11,071 nucleotides of DNA. Source: Euperipatoides rowelli (Eukaryota; Onychophora; Udeonychophora; Euonychophora; Peripatopsidae). Position numbers and translations under genes: made by a program. This document shows positions 1-8,863 of the stretch, in pieces. The stretch is from assembly GCA_003024985.2 (NCBI GenBank), contig PXIH01S0006445.1. One strand, 5' to 3'. The first letter of the stretch is position 1, and each line of letters starts with the position of its first letter. The notes beneath the pieces were generated by a model. The model did not search any database. It was given only the letters and a program-made list of their open reading frames with translations, and was not told the DNA's origin.

Positions 1-1580
1 GCCCCTGATAGACAAACATACAGTACTAAGCAATTCTTTTGGTTATTTTCAAGAAAAATATCTGTCGTGTTAAATTCTCTTGCAAATTATTTCTCAAAGA
101 TAAATATCACTAGAGATTTCATTCTCAAAGTTTTTATCATCAGAGTGTGCCTGCCTTGACAGATATCTAGTTACTTTTTCAGGGATTAAACTACACAACA
201 CAAATAAATAATTTTTTTATATGCTCCTGTGATTCACATGGCATCATAATGTGGATACCACTGTGACTGATCACTTTAGTTCACACTTTTGGCTGCAGAC
301 TTGGGAGACTCGTAATACTTCGGACACTCCAGTGAGTGACCTCTTCTCAGTCACATTTGGCTGCATTAGCATACTTGTCCAATGTACATACCAGTACCTG
401 ATTGATCTTTTTCATTAATAGTATACATTGGACTACAGATTTAGACACCCTTTGTTTGAGTCCAACTCATTGACAGCTTTCATTTGGGAAATTAATTTTA
501 ATTAACAATAGGATGCAAATTTAATATTAGTAGTCATAAGACAATTTAAAATTGAGAATCGAGGGGGGTGTGTGTTAACATATCTCTATAGCAATATATG
601 CAATTTAAAAACAAGGATTTAATTTATTAAACATTAAATTATTATTATTTCAAATAAAAAAAGTTATACATATGAAATTTATTGTTTAAATAAATGTATA
701 ATTATTAAAATCATACATATTAAAAATTCAAATTTAGAATGAAACTGACGGAATAATTTCTTCAGGTAGATCAGGTAGATACAATTTTTAACTTGTTAAT
801 TTGTAAATAAAAGTCTTTGTTGAACCAAAACTTATTTAAATGAAGATTCTGCGGAACTACTTGTAGGTCGTCTGGCTCCTGAGGTTATCTGGTTTTCAAC
901 CTCCTGTTTGAAAGTGAGCAGGTGATAATCACTGCACCTGGCTATATTTAGACTAGATTAAAATACCTCCAGGTATTTAATTAATTCCAAATTCATAGGG
1001 GACATGGGGGTATAGTCTGCCTACTTAATTGAAGTCCCTATAATTGTAGAGTTTATATTTCAAGCTAGATCTAACTAAACATCACACCCACAGATTTGAA
1101 ATAAAATAAAATGTATCTAATGAGTAGTATCTTTTTCAACGAGACATGTTATGATGTTAACTAGTAAGTTACAAATGATTCCAGAATAGATTACAAGAGT
1201 TAATCCAGAGTCATAAATAAGTTGATTATGGTGATAACAAGATTAAAACCAAAACATTAACCATCTTTAATTAAATGCCTTCTTTTACCAGTGACTTTAA
1301 CTACTTTAGAGACTGAGTATTATACAGTATACTGATATTTTTAATACAAAATGTAAAGCAACTTCAATTATAAAAATGTTTAATTTGTAATGCATAGTCT
1401 ATATTCTATGATAATTAATAATAAGAATAATAAACATGTTTACAGGCAATCATGTTAATTAATAAAAGTAATTGGAAAATAAAATACTTATATAATATAC
1501 ATAATTTGAAGCTAGATACACCTGCAGGGCACTTGCATAATGTCTGGGGAGAATGACTGGATCATGTAGTTAACCAACCC
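1..1580. other. AT-rich non-coding stretch, no gene seen
   Basis: Neither strand has an open frame with recognisable protein features. Small fold-backs are present: GTCCAATGTACATAC at 377-391 against GTATACATTGGAC at 421-433 (inverted, one small mismatch), GAGGTT 881-886 against AACCTC 898-903, and CAGGTG 919-924 against CACCTG 935-940. These are short enough to arise by chance in such sequence. I see no tRNA, rRNA or transposon terminus. Confidence 0.6.
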
Positions 1581-1585
1581 CCTCC

Positions 1586-1586
<1 letters not shown>

Positions 1587-1625
<39 letters not shown>

Positions 1626-1635
1626 ACACACACAC
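1587..1635. repeat. 39-base poly-C tract followed by short (CA)n
   Basis: An uninterrupted run of 39 C covers about 1587-1625, preceded by C-rich sequence with two T interruptions and followed by a few CA units. The complementary strand is a G39 run, which could form a G-quadruplex, and the C strand could form an i-motif. Runs of this length are unstable in replication and hard to sequence, so the exact length should be treated as approximate. Confidence 0.95.
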
Positions 1636-1908
1636 TTCCTGGCTTTACAAAATTATCATGTGAAATACTTTGAAGGAAATATATATTATAAACTCACTTC
1701 ATTTCTCCTCTTCTAAGAGAATTTTTTTTTCAGAGTTTTTATAAGCACACTAAAGGAAAGTGATCATCAACTTTTAATCAATTGCAAACATCTCATGAGT
1801 GTGGAAACAATATTTATGGCTTGTTGTGCATTAGAAATATTTTCACTGCCAGGGCTTATGGAATTTGTAGAAAATGCACAATTGAGTTAAAGTCTGTCTG
1901 TAACATGA

Positions 1909-1958
1909 GTAATTACATGATTTATAGTTACATGATATGTAATTACATGATTTATAGT
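1909..1958. repeat. 20-bp perfect direct repeat, 30-bp period
   Basis: GTAATTACATGATTTATAGT occurs at 1909-1928 and again at 1939-1958, identical in all 20 bases, with ten unrelated bases between. The open frame crossing it (about 1782-2000, +) has a tyrosine/methionine-rich translation that simply reflects this repeat, so I do not call a gene there. Confidence 0.9.
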
Positions 1959-2034
1959 GCAACAATGGACCTTGAGGACCACTTGACCTTAGTTGAGTGA
2001 AGGTCCGGCTTATCTTGGATCTATCTATATAGTC

Positions 2035-2047
2035 GGGTCAAAGGTCG
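2035..2047 (+). promoter_or_regulatory. DR1-type nuclear-receptor-like site
   Basis: GGGTCA, one A, then AGGTCG forms a direct repeat of two hexamers with a one-base spacer, the arrangement bound by HNF4, RXR and COUP-TF type receptors in animals. It lies in the ~150-bp repeat array, so it may be only a property of the repeat. Function is not shown. Confidence 0.25.
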
Positions 2048-2161
2048 CTACCTGTTTCTTAAAGATAGACGAGTATTTCCCTCTATATATGGATATATGA
2101 CATCATAGGATGATGTCTCTTTGGTTTAGGTTCCATCCAGTTCTGGTTTTCTTGGAAATCT

Positions 2162-2174
2162 AGGTCAAAGGTTA
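2162..2174 (+). promoter_or_regulatory. DR1-type nuclear-receptor-like site
   Basis: AGGTCA, one A, then AGGTTA. This has the same layout and repeat context as the site at 2035-2047. The second half-site deviates by one base from AGGTCA. Confidence 0.25.
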
Positions 2175-2452
2175 CTCCCGATCCAGGACAGTGTCACTTC
2201 CTGTTCTTATTTCTTATAGGTAGAAGCGGTTTTAAATACATGTATTTGGTATGATGACATCACATTTCAAAATGTGTCCCTTCCTGTTGCTGTTAGATAA
2301 TGTCTGGTTCCAGTTTAAACAACTCCCTGTTCCTGTTTGGAGGTCACTTCCAGTATTCTGGATTGTGGTATTTCTAGTAGACTAAGACTTGGAAATGACA
2401 TCATATCCAAGATGGCACACTTTCAATTCCTGTTTAGACCTCTTCAGATTCA

Positions 2453-2465
2453 AGGTCAAAGTTCA
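2453..2465 (+). promoter_or_regulatory. DR1-type nuclear-receptor-like site
   Basis: AGGTCA, one A, then AGTTCA: the third DR1 pair in the array, followed directly by CTTCC as at 2341-2350 and 2709-2718, where only a single half-site remains. Confidence 0.25.
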
Positions 2466-2910
2466 CTTCCAATTTTCTGGGACACTTCCAGTTCCTGTTA
2501 ATCATTTCAGGTTATGTTGTATGTCAGGCCCCATCAGGGTTTTTTTCCTAAGATGGTGCTCCTGGTTCTAGTTTGGTGTTGCCATTTCCGGTCATGTATT
2601 TTCAAAATGGTGGTACTTTTGATTCCAGTTAGTCAATTCCAGTTCCTGTTGTATTTCTAGCTCCATCCAGGTCTTTTTCAGGATAATGGTACTTAATTTT
2701 CACATGAAAGGTCACTTCCCGCACTGGGCTAACTACTAGCCCTTCTAGGCCCATTTTTTAATAATACATTAAAAGTCAGCATTATTTTTTAAAAAATGAT
2801 CAAAACCGGATATAAAAAATAAGAATTTTAAAAATTGAATTAAGGCCCCCTTATATGCAATGATTTAACTGCAGACATGGTCTGATAATGAATTCGTTGC
2901 CTATATGGGA

Positions 2911-3010
2911 CAGTCTGTAAACAAATCCTATAACAAGAAAATGTCTGTGACTGTCTGTAAACAAATCCCTACAACATGGCCATGTTTGTGGCCTAACTGT
3001 AAACAAATAC
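2911..3010. repeat. Three ~41-bp tandem repeats, each with a forkhead-like TGTAAACA
   Basis: CTGTAAACAAAT starts at 2915, 2955 and 2997, giving periods of 40 and 42 bp. The first two copies also share a preceding GTCTGTAAAC-type flank, and all three are followed by a CCTA-like word. TGTAAACA is the core site of forkhead (FOX) factors. The repeat is real from the sequence. Any regulatory role is a guess. Confidence 0.75.
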
Positions 3011-3720
3011 CTATGACACAGTCAAGTTTATGGTTGTTCTGCAATGTTTGAAAACCCAATCTGAAGTGATATGTGTCTGAGTATATATGCATTGCCACTT
3101 ATCATTGAAGTGATACCAACAATCTATACAAGGAAAGTATCTGCTCATTGCAAAGATTATTTCCCAAAGACGTACAGGATATTTTTGTTATAGCATATTT
3201 TAGCAGCGTAATTATTTTATGTAGAAATCTACTGTATTTGAAAACATTCATTTTTATCAGTTTAATAAAAAAGTTTTCAGCAATGATACTTTTTTGTCTT
3301 TGTTTCAGAAAATTATGTGTAAACTAGATATTAAGTTTATTTTTTACGTGCCATTAACAGAATAGTTTTTAATAATCATTGAGCTTTTTCATCAACATAA
3401 TAAATACTATTTTTTTTATTTTAAAGAGCGGTCAGCTCTTTATGGTTTTTATAACAACAGTAAGCTAATAGGGTCCTTTCTCAAATAAAAATACTCAGAA
3501 CTATGTATTCTTTATTTATAGTACAGTATTTACTTATTAAAAATCAGTGTAGCCTGTAATAATAACACATTTAAAAAAAGAAAAGTTAGACAAGTTATAA
3601 AATAGTACATTAATATTAAACTATAAAAATAGTTATGGAATATGAATAGCTTATTATAAATTGATTTAGATAGGGTGACTATATTGATAGGCTTTAATGT
3701 ATTGTAAAATAATTTTGGTA

Positions 3721-3863
3721 GCAGATATACTATTTTATCCAGGTTAGTACAGACTGCTTCCTGAAGACATATCATTGCATGTGAGAGCACATCGTCTGCA
3801 GACCAGGTCTGTCAAACCTCAACGACAATATATCTGCAAACTATGTCTTCAGATAAATCGTTG
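3721..3863. repeat. Nested inverted repeats, possible small DNA-transposon remnant
   Basis: Several inverted pairs overlap. GCAGATATA at 3721-3729 pairs with TATATCTGC at 3829-3837. CTGAAGACATA at 3761-3771 pairs perfectly over 11 bases with TATGTCTTCAG at 3842-3852. CAGACC-A-GGTCTG is a local palindrome near 3799-3811. CAACGA at 3820-3825 pairs with TCGTTG at 3858-3863, extended by ATCTG/CAGAT. This density of inverted pairs is higher than in the flanks and could be a decayed non-autonomous element, but I see no clear target-site duplication. Confidence 0.5.
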
Positions 3864-3900
3864 TGTGTATATGGGAGGAGGTCTTTAATTTTATCCAATT

Positions 3901-3936
3901 TATAACAATAAAAATATTATTTTTAATATTGTTATA
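3901..3936. repeat. 36-bp near-perfect AT palindrome
   Basis: TATAACAATA at 3901-3910 is the exact reverse complement of TATTGTTATA at 3927-3936, and the A/T-rich middle is also nearly self-complementary. The whole 36-bp block can therefore extrude as a cruciform or hairpin. Confidence 0.8.
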
Positions 3937-4639
3937 GGTGTTCCATCAGGGTAGCAATAATTTAAATGCTGTAAAGTGAGAACATCACATCGTAGAATGA
4001 TCAGGCCAATGGTTCAGGTAATATCAACAAGTTTATGAAAATCCTACAAGATCTAACACTAAAAGAATTTCAAAGTTAAAATTAATTTTTTTGTTTAAAC
4101 ATTGATAGATCATTACCCATAAACATACTAGTATGAAAAAACTTATAGGCTCACAACATAATGTTTTTCAACCCACCCATTCCTTATACTTGGAAATGGC
4201 TTTTATTCCACAACCCCAAATAGTTTTTAAATCACATGATAGATTGATAAAATATAGGTGTGTGTATTCTATCTTGATTTAGATGAGTCATATTTTTAGA
4301 AATTAATAGATTACAAATAATGACTTAAAAATTATTTCCTGATTAGCTAGTGATCCGATTGGTAAAAAAAGATCTAATAAAATCTTTTTCAACACCATTT
4401 TTTATTCTTAACCATTTCATTTAGCTTTGATTTAAGAGAAACCCTAACTTTCTGAATAGTCATGGAGAATTCATGTATTGAATCACATTATTTTCAAGGA
4501 ATCAATGCTTTGTTGCAGGCAGTTATTCAATCAGAAATAACTAACCTATCACAACAAATTGAAGAAAAAGTGAAAGAAATAATAGCCATGACTGATGATA
4601 AAATGGCACAATTAATGCAAGACAAGAAAAAGGAGTTAA

Positions 4640-4777
4640 GCGAGTTTTTTTATTATTTCATAATGGAATGTTTACATTTATTTCATAATATGTTTAACAT
4701 TTATTTTATTGATGTATTTTTGCACCTTAATTTTTTATGATAATGTTAATGTTTTTCTTTCTATCTTTCTTTTGTAG
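4640..4777 (+). other. Candidate GC-AG intron in the coiled-coil/Cys-His pseudogene
   Basis: The right end has a strong pyrimidine tract (TTTTTCTTTCTATCTTTCTTTTGTAG) at 4752-4777. The left end reads GCGAGT at 4640-4645, one base from the consensus donor GTGAGT. The 138-base length is a multiple of three, and the phase on both sides fits, so the coding frame of exon 1 continues in exon 2. The stretch itself is AT-rich and contains the TGA at 4738. Other GT donors at 4635 and 4644 give the wrong phase. It may be a decayed GT-AG intron. Confidence 0.45.
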
Positions 4778-4823
4778 AAACATATAAAATACCAATTGTC
4801 AACATGCCACCACCATCATTCAC

Positions 4824-4851
4824 ACCTAATTTACTCTACCTAATTTACTCT
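4824..4851 (+). repeat. Perfect 14-bp tandem duplication
   Basis: ACCTAATTTACTCT occurs at 4824-4837 and immediately again at 4838-4851. The 14-bp gain changes the reading frame by two bases, exactly the shift between exon-2 frame upstream and the frame carrying the first Cys/His unit from 4869. It is therefore best read as an inactivating duplication inside the pseudogene. Confidence 0.85.
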
Positions 4852-6628
4852 CCTCTGTAAGTCCCCAAATGGCACAATGTGTATTCTATAAATTTTGTAA
4901 TACTAATGTAGAAATAGATTGGTATTGTAAATTCATTGTGAAAAATATATTAGATGTTGGTTTAAAGATTGCTGTGGGCTGGTGAGAAAAGGTTTAGGAG
5001 TTTACTGCTTTTGGCACCTTCTTACTGAAACCAATAATTGTCATGATACTATATCTCCAAATTCCAAATATTGTGACAAGCATCATGAATGTGATGAAGA
5101 AAATTCACCTGAAATGGATTGTATTGAAAAAGATTATAAAAATAGGCCTAAACATTTAAAATATTGTAAAAATCATAACAGATGTATATATTCTGGTTGT
5201 GATAATGTTGCATCTACTTTGAACACTTAAGATGTTTCTGGTCATCATTAAGATGGATTTGCTCAAAAATATCCATTTGATAATGATAAAAACGATTAGA
5301 AACCAGAAATTATAACTATTTCAAGTGATTCTAATGTCACAGCAATCACTCATTTTAGTCAATTTAGTCAAATTTTCTCTGATCATCTTGCAAATTGATA
5401 ACTCAGCACATAATGAGGTGTTACATACGGGGTCTAATGGACAACTTCATAGCTTGAAGGGGGAGAAAGTTATACATGCCGATAAATTTGTAATTTTCAA
5501 AAATAAAAATAATAATCCAATCAACTTGAAACTTAATGAGATAGTTAAAAATAATTATTTAATAGATATCCCCAAAATTACAAAGTCCTAGCTTTATTAA
5601 TTAGATTTATTATGAATATTTTTTAATTAATATGATACTGATCGCCGCCATTATTTTAATATGACTTTGTAGGGCATAATGGAGTAAATTTTCGGATAGA
5701 GCATGCATGAATAGCTTAATTAGAAAAGCAATATACAGTATATTTTAAAAGTTGCCGTATGTAAAATCCCCCCAACGAGTACCGTAAGTGCAATTGGACA
5801 TATTAATGTACATTAGATATATATCAACACCGTTATTACTTCTATTAAAATTAATCCTACAATATTACAAAAACATAATTGAACGACTCATATTTTAAAT
5901 ATATAAACATTAAAACTTTAATCACTAGCCTATCCATATTTTTAACTAAACATCGGTATTCTACCCCTAAGGCAGTGTTTTTTTCTGAGAATGTATACTA
6001 AGAGAGTTCAATGAGCGCGATCTTTATCAATATATAGTAGATTTATTTCAACCAAGTCATTAGTTTCAATATATTAATTCAACTATATGATTAAAAATAA
6101 TGAATAGTTTAAATATAATGCATAATAAATGGTTTACTACTAGAATTGAAGAAAAAAATATAAGGCACAATACTCAATTATCCAATCTTCCCCCAACATC
6201 TCCCGGCCTCTACATGTAGTTAACTAAGAAAAATATAACTCACTCACTATATATTCATTCATTATTTTTTTAATATACTTTTAGATTAATTTTGATACCA
6301 TGAGTACACCCAATCTATTAATGTTAATCCTACAATAATATAAAATAACTAATAGATTAAACATATAAAAGCTTAAAAAAATAAAGACTATTTAGTACTA
6401 TGAAGCATACACCGTGTTAAGAAGTAAGTCGTTCTAGCTCAAGGGCATGTTTTATTCGAGTCTGCATAGTAAGCACTCTACAACACTTTGAATCTTTTAA
6501 CGGTTAGATTTTTAAAAAACATTTCATTAAGAATAAACTTTCACATACAGATTTAATTCAAAAACATAATCACTAAAAAATAAACTTATGATTAGAATAT
6601 TAAAAATAATTAAAAAACAGAACATTAC

Positions 6629-6728
6629 CAACGAAAAAAAAAATCAAACGTTACAGGTAAAGGTTTAACAACCGGAAAAAAAATCAAACGTTACAGGTAA
6701 AGTTTTGACAACGGAAAAAAAAAAAAAA
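6629..6728. repeat. 40-bp tandem repeat with A tracts
   Basis: The word AAATCAAACGTTACAGGTAA begins at 6641 and 6681, a period of 40 bp. Each copy is preceded by CAACG or CAACCGG and an A tract. A third partial copy (CAACGG plus a 14-base A run ending at 6728) closes the array. Confidence 0.85.
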
Positions 6729-6799
6729 TACTTTGATTAATACTCCACAGTATTTTTAATTCCTAATAATTTTTTAATACATTACAAGCAAAATTAATA

Positions 6800-6966
6800 T
6801 TTATTATACTACCGATTTATAAAATACTAACGTGAATTTATTATACTGACTGGTGATTTATAAATACTAACGTGAATTTATTAAACTAACGATTTATAAA
6901 ATACTAATGTAAAGGAAATTTATTATAGCCTACTACTGATTTACAAAATATTAATGTAAAGGGAAA
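6800..6966. repeat. Four-copy ~37-48-bp AT-rich tandem repeat
   Basis: Four units begin with TTTATTA at about 6800, 6837, 6877 and 6919. Each carries GATTTAYAAA-TAYTAAYGTGAA-like words. Unit lengths are about 37, 40, 42 and 48 bases, growing by small insertions such as GACTG, AAGG and GCCTACT. It is an old minisatellite. Confidence 0.8.
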
Positions 6967-7451
6967 TGTTTTAATATCATACATTATAATAACTTTTTTA
7001 AATCAAAAACAATATTGTGTAATGTATTACTGTACACTAACCTTCATATTATAGGCTGCCATCTTCAACTAGAAAATTTGTTAAATGAAGACTTCTTCCG
7101 GCCCAATATATCAACTTATAAGGTATACACTGACCACTATGAAGACATATGCACTATCCCAGATGACTGATCGCTGATTGGCTAAAAATATAGAAATTTG
7201 ATTTGCTAAAATAGAAGCATTTGATTGGTTACTTAATAAACTTCTAAAAAAACGTCATGATTTTTGAATCCGACCATCCTGTAGAAAAGCTTGAAATTTT
7301 GAGCAAAAGTCAATCCTGGGTCATTATCAAGCTACAAGGTTCACTCCACTGCTGCTGTTGAAAATCCAACAGCTGATTCTTAAAAACTTAACCATAAAAA
7401 CGTAAGTTTTATTTTCTTAGTTGAATTTTCTTAGTTATTTTTTTTTTAACT

Positions 7452-7460
7452 TATATAAAA
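7452..7460 (+). promoter_or_regulatory. Possible TATA box before the polymerase relic
   Basis: TATATAAAA lies 58 bases before the ATG at 7518, so transcription would begin near 7482-7490 if it were used. The background is so AT-rich that this match is weak evidence. Confidence 0.2.
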
Positions 7461-7517
7461 TATATCTGTTGGATATTATTATATGAGTCTAATACACACA
7501 TTAATGTTATATGAGGT

Positions 7518-8157
7518 ATGTTGGCTGAAGTTATTATCATTGATAGTGATGATGATGATTCACCCCCTCTTTTTATATCACCCCTTGGTTTTGTGACCAG
7601 CACACCACCACCTCCTGGTTTCCCCCTTTTAAAGTCTAGAGTTATACCACCACCTCAAAACCCTAGGAGTTACTTAAACGTTCTGTAGGAGGAGACACAT
7701 CACTTCCACTACCCTTCTTGAAAAAACCTTTAGTTGATTATCCCTTAACTGATGAATTGGGGATGTTGGAAGAGTCATTGGATCTTCCTACATCTCCTCC
7801 ACATCAGCTAGGGGGTACTTGACTACGGGTCCTTTCACCACAACCCGGTCCATCCCACCCCTATTCCCCACAACCTGGACCATCGCATGCCTATTCCCCC
7901 GGCCATAGTTATGTGCCTCCTGCTAAAGATAGTGATGATGATGACTTGAGGAATGATCAAAAGTACAAAAATATTTAGAGGCAATCTAAAAAAAAAATAA
8001 TCATAAGGGCAATATTACTGATAATGATGTTGATTCAGATGATGATGATATTGTCCCTTATCAAGTTATAACGGCATTCCAATGTCATCTTAAAACTTGG
8101 AGATTGCCTAATACTTCTCAAAAATATAGATATCCCTATATTTTTGAGAAGGGCTAA
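7518..8157 (+). pseudogene. Acidic, proline-rich N-terminal segment, probably leader of the PolB relic
   Basis: The ATG at 7518 opens a 56-codon frame ending at TAG 7686. Coding character then continues in a second frame (7679-7978, with TGA at 7820 and TAG at 7976) and a third (about 8008-8157, ending TAA). Visible features are VIIIDSDDDD (residues 5-14), which looks like a SUMO-interacting motif with its acidic tail; three DSDDDD tracts at 7542, 7928 and 8032; proline runs; and two 10-residue tandem repeats, PQPGPSHPYS and PQPGPSHAYS (7838-7897). Low-complexity leaders of this kind are poorly conserved. I attach it to the polymerase because it lies directly upstream on the same strand with no gap in coding character, but it could be a separate small gene. 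Frames change near 7680 and at the A run near 7988. Confidence 0.5.
8115..8150. repeat. Perfect 15-bp inverted repeat with 6-nt loop
   Basis: TTCTCAAAAATATAG at 8115-8129 is the exact reverse complement of 8136-8150, with ATATCC between. The second arm is followed at once by a stop (8155) and loss of recognisable coding sequence until 8188. This fits a fold-back template-switch event inside the relic better than a functional terminator. Confidence 0.9.
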
Positions 8158-8863
8158 ACATCACCATGAGAACCATATTAGTGTACACTAAATGAACAAG
8201 ATACTCTCAAGGTGGATTTACATTTAGAGTGTATTTTTTAAGAGGTGAGGATAGTAAAACTTTTCTTTTTAAAAGTAAAAAATGTTCTCATAACTAAAGG
8301 GATATCCATTAGTGAGGTATTAGATGCTTTATTCGCATCTATTTTAGGTGAGATAGATGATTTAACCCATAAAAGTTCTGGATGGGTTCTATTATCTATC
8401 TCATTTATAGAGCTTTGTCTCAATAGATGTGAAGCATTTACATTGATCTGCCTCCTTACATAAAAAAGGGGCATGTATAAATGTTAAGAACCTAACGGGA
8501 TGAAAACTGTTTACTTTGGAGTATTCTTGCTCATCTCCATCCAGCAAATGCTCATGCTGAACGCACCACAAAATATGTAAATCATTTTGATGACTTGAAA
8601 TTTGATAACCTCAATTTTCCAATGGCATTAACTAATACTCCAAAATTCAAAAAAGAATGAATGAGATGTCAGTTAATGTTATTGGAGTGAATGAAGATAA
8701 GAAATTTTATCCTCTGCATATGAATACAGATATCATCCAGCCTAGGACTGTGGATTTACTTCTCATTAAAGATGATAATGAGAATACTAATTATGTCCTC
8801 ATTAAAAATTTAAGCAGGCTCTTGAGATCCCAAATGACTAAAAATGCTAGCCATACTTTTATT

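Larger units (their letters stand above)
1970..2720. repeat. Degenerate ~150-bp repeat array (AGGTCA / CACTTCC / TTCCTGTT)
   Basis: Several word blocks recur in roughly the same order: TGACATCA-like words starting near 2097, 2254 and 2395; CTTCC-AGTTCCTGTT-like words near 2207, 2281, 2327, 2427, 2485 and 2637; AGGTCA-type words near 2035, 2162, 2341, 2453 and 2709; and ATCCAG near 2135, 2180 and 2664. The spacing of the TGACATCA words suggests a unit of about 140-157 bp. Copies are strongly diverged. No coding capacity is credible here. It may be an old satellite or an internally repetitive transposon fragment. A separate fold-back GGGCTA 2726-2731 / TAGCCC 2737-2742 follows directly. Confidence 0.6.
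3011..4440. other. AT-rich non-coding stretch, no gene seen
   Basis: Nothing here looks like a conserved protein. A minus-strand open frame at 3530-3790 gives a hydrophobic, low-complexity translation typical of AT-rich chance frames, so I leave it out. A small hairpin, AAAGAGC 3423-3429 / GCTCTTT 3435-3441, is present. Larger inverted repeats are listed separately. Confidence 0.55.
4462..5591 (+). pseudogene. Broken two-exon gene: coiled coil plus Cys/His repeats, unknown family
   Basis: I do not recognise the family. The start ATG at 4462 follows an in-frame TGA (4453-4455) and has a strong context (G at -3, G at +4). Exon 1 encodes about 59 residues, with a Glu/Lys/Gln-rich coiled-coil-like stretch over residues 24-59. 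After a candidate intron (4640-4777) comes a short Pro/Ser segment (PPPS), then four or five Cys/His units, for example SKYCDKHHEC and LKYCKNHNRC, fitting C-x(4,5)-C-x(9,10)-Y-C-x2-H-x2-C. Probably each unit binds zinc. The C-terminal part (5393-5591) is Lys/Asn-rich. Lesions are a 14-bp duplication (4824-4851), a frameshift near 4930-4940, stops at 5228, 5249 and 5297, and a frameshift near 5390. The order and frames argue for one former gene. DNA-binding or structural roles are possible but unproven. Confidence 0.6.
5592..7517. other. AT-rich non-coding stretch with tandem repeats
   Basis: No credible coding region was found on either strand. It contains the repeat blocks at 6629-6728 and 6800-6966, a GCTGTTG/CAACAGC hairpin (7354-7360 and 7367-7373), and two ATTGG (inverted CCAAT) words near 7176 and 7223. 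A donor-like GTAAGT lies at 7402-7407. It separates the Cys/His pseudogene from the polymerase pseudogene on the same strand. Confidence 0.55.

Noticed and set aside
841-960. tRNA or tRNA-derived SINE around the nested CAGGTG/CACCTG and GAGGTT/AACCTC pairs
   Set aside because: No A-box or B-box promoter words and no cloverleaf with proper stem lengths.
1782-2000. Plus-strand 72-codon open frame
   Set aside because: Its sequence comes from the 20-bp direct repeat and AT-rich flank, and its MIYSYMICNYMIYS pattern is repeat-derived, with no conserved motif.
2389-2571. Plus-strand 60-codon open frame
   Set aside because: It lies wholly within the degenerate ~150-bp repeat array and is composed of its repeated words.
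3423-3441. Intrinsic terminator-like hairpin AAAGAGC/GCTCTTT
   Set aside because: The stem is only 7 bp, the context is eukaryotic, and no gene ends nearby.
3530-3790. Minus-strand 86-codon hydrophobic frame
   Set aside because: Leu/Ile/Phe/Tyr-rich translation expected from AT-rich DNA; it overlaps inverted repeats and shows no signal peptide or family motif.
6800-6966. CRISPR-like array
   Set aside because: Units differ in length and have no constant repeat with unique spacers; the setting is eukaryotic AT-rich DNA.
8238-8474. Minus-strand 78-codon frame opposite the polymerase relic
   Set aside because: It is a shadow of the plus-strand polymerase fragment, which carries conserved motifs.
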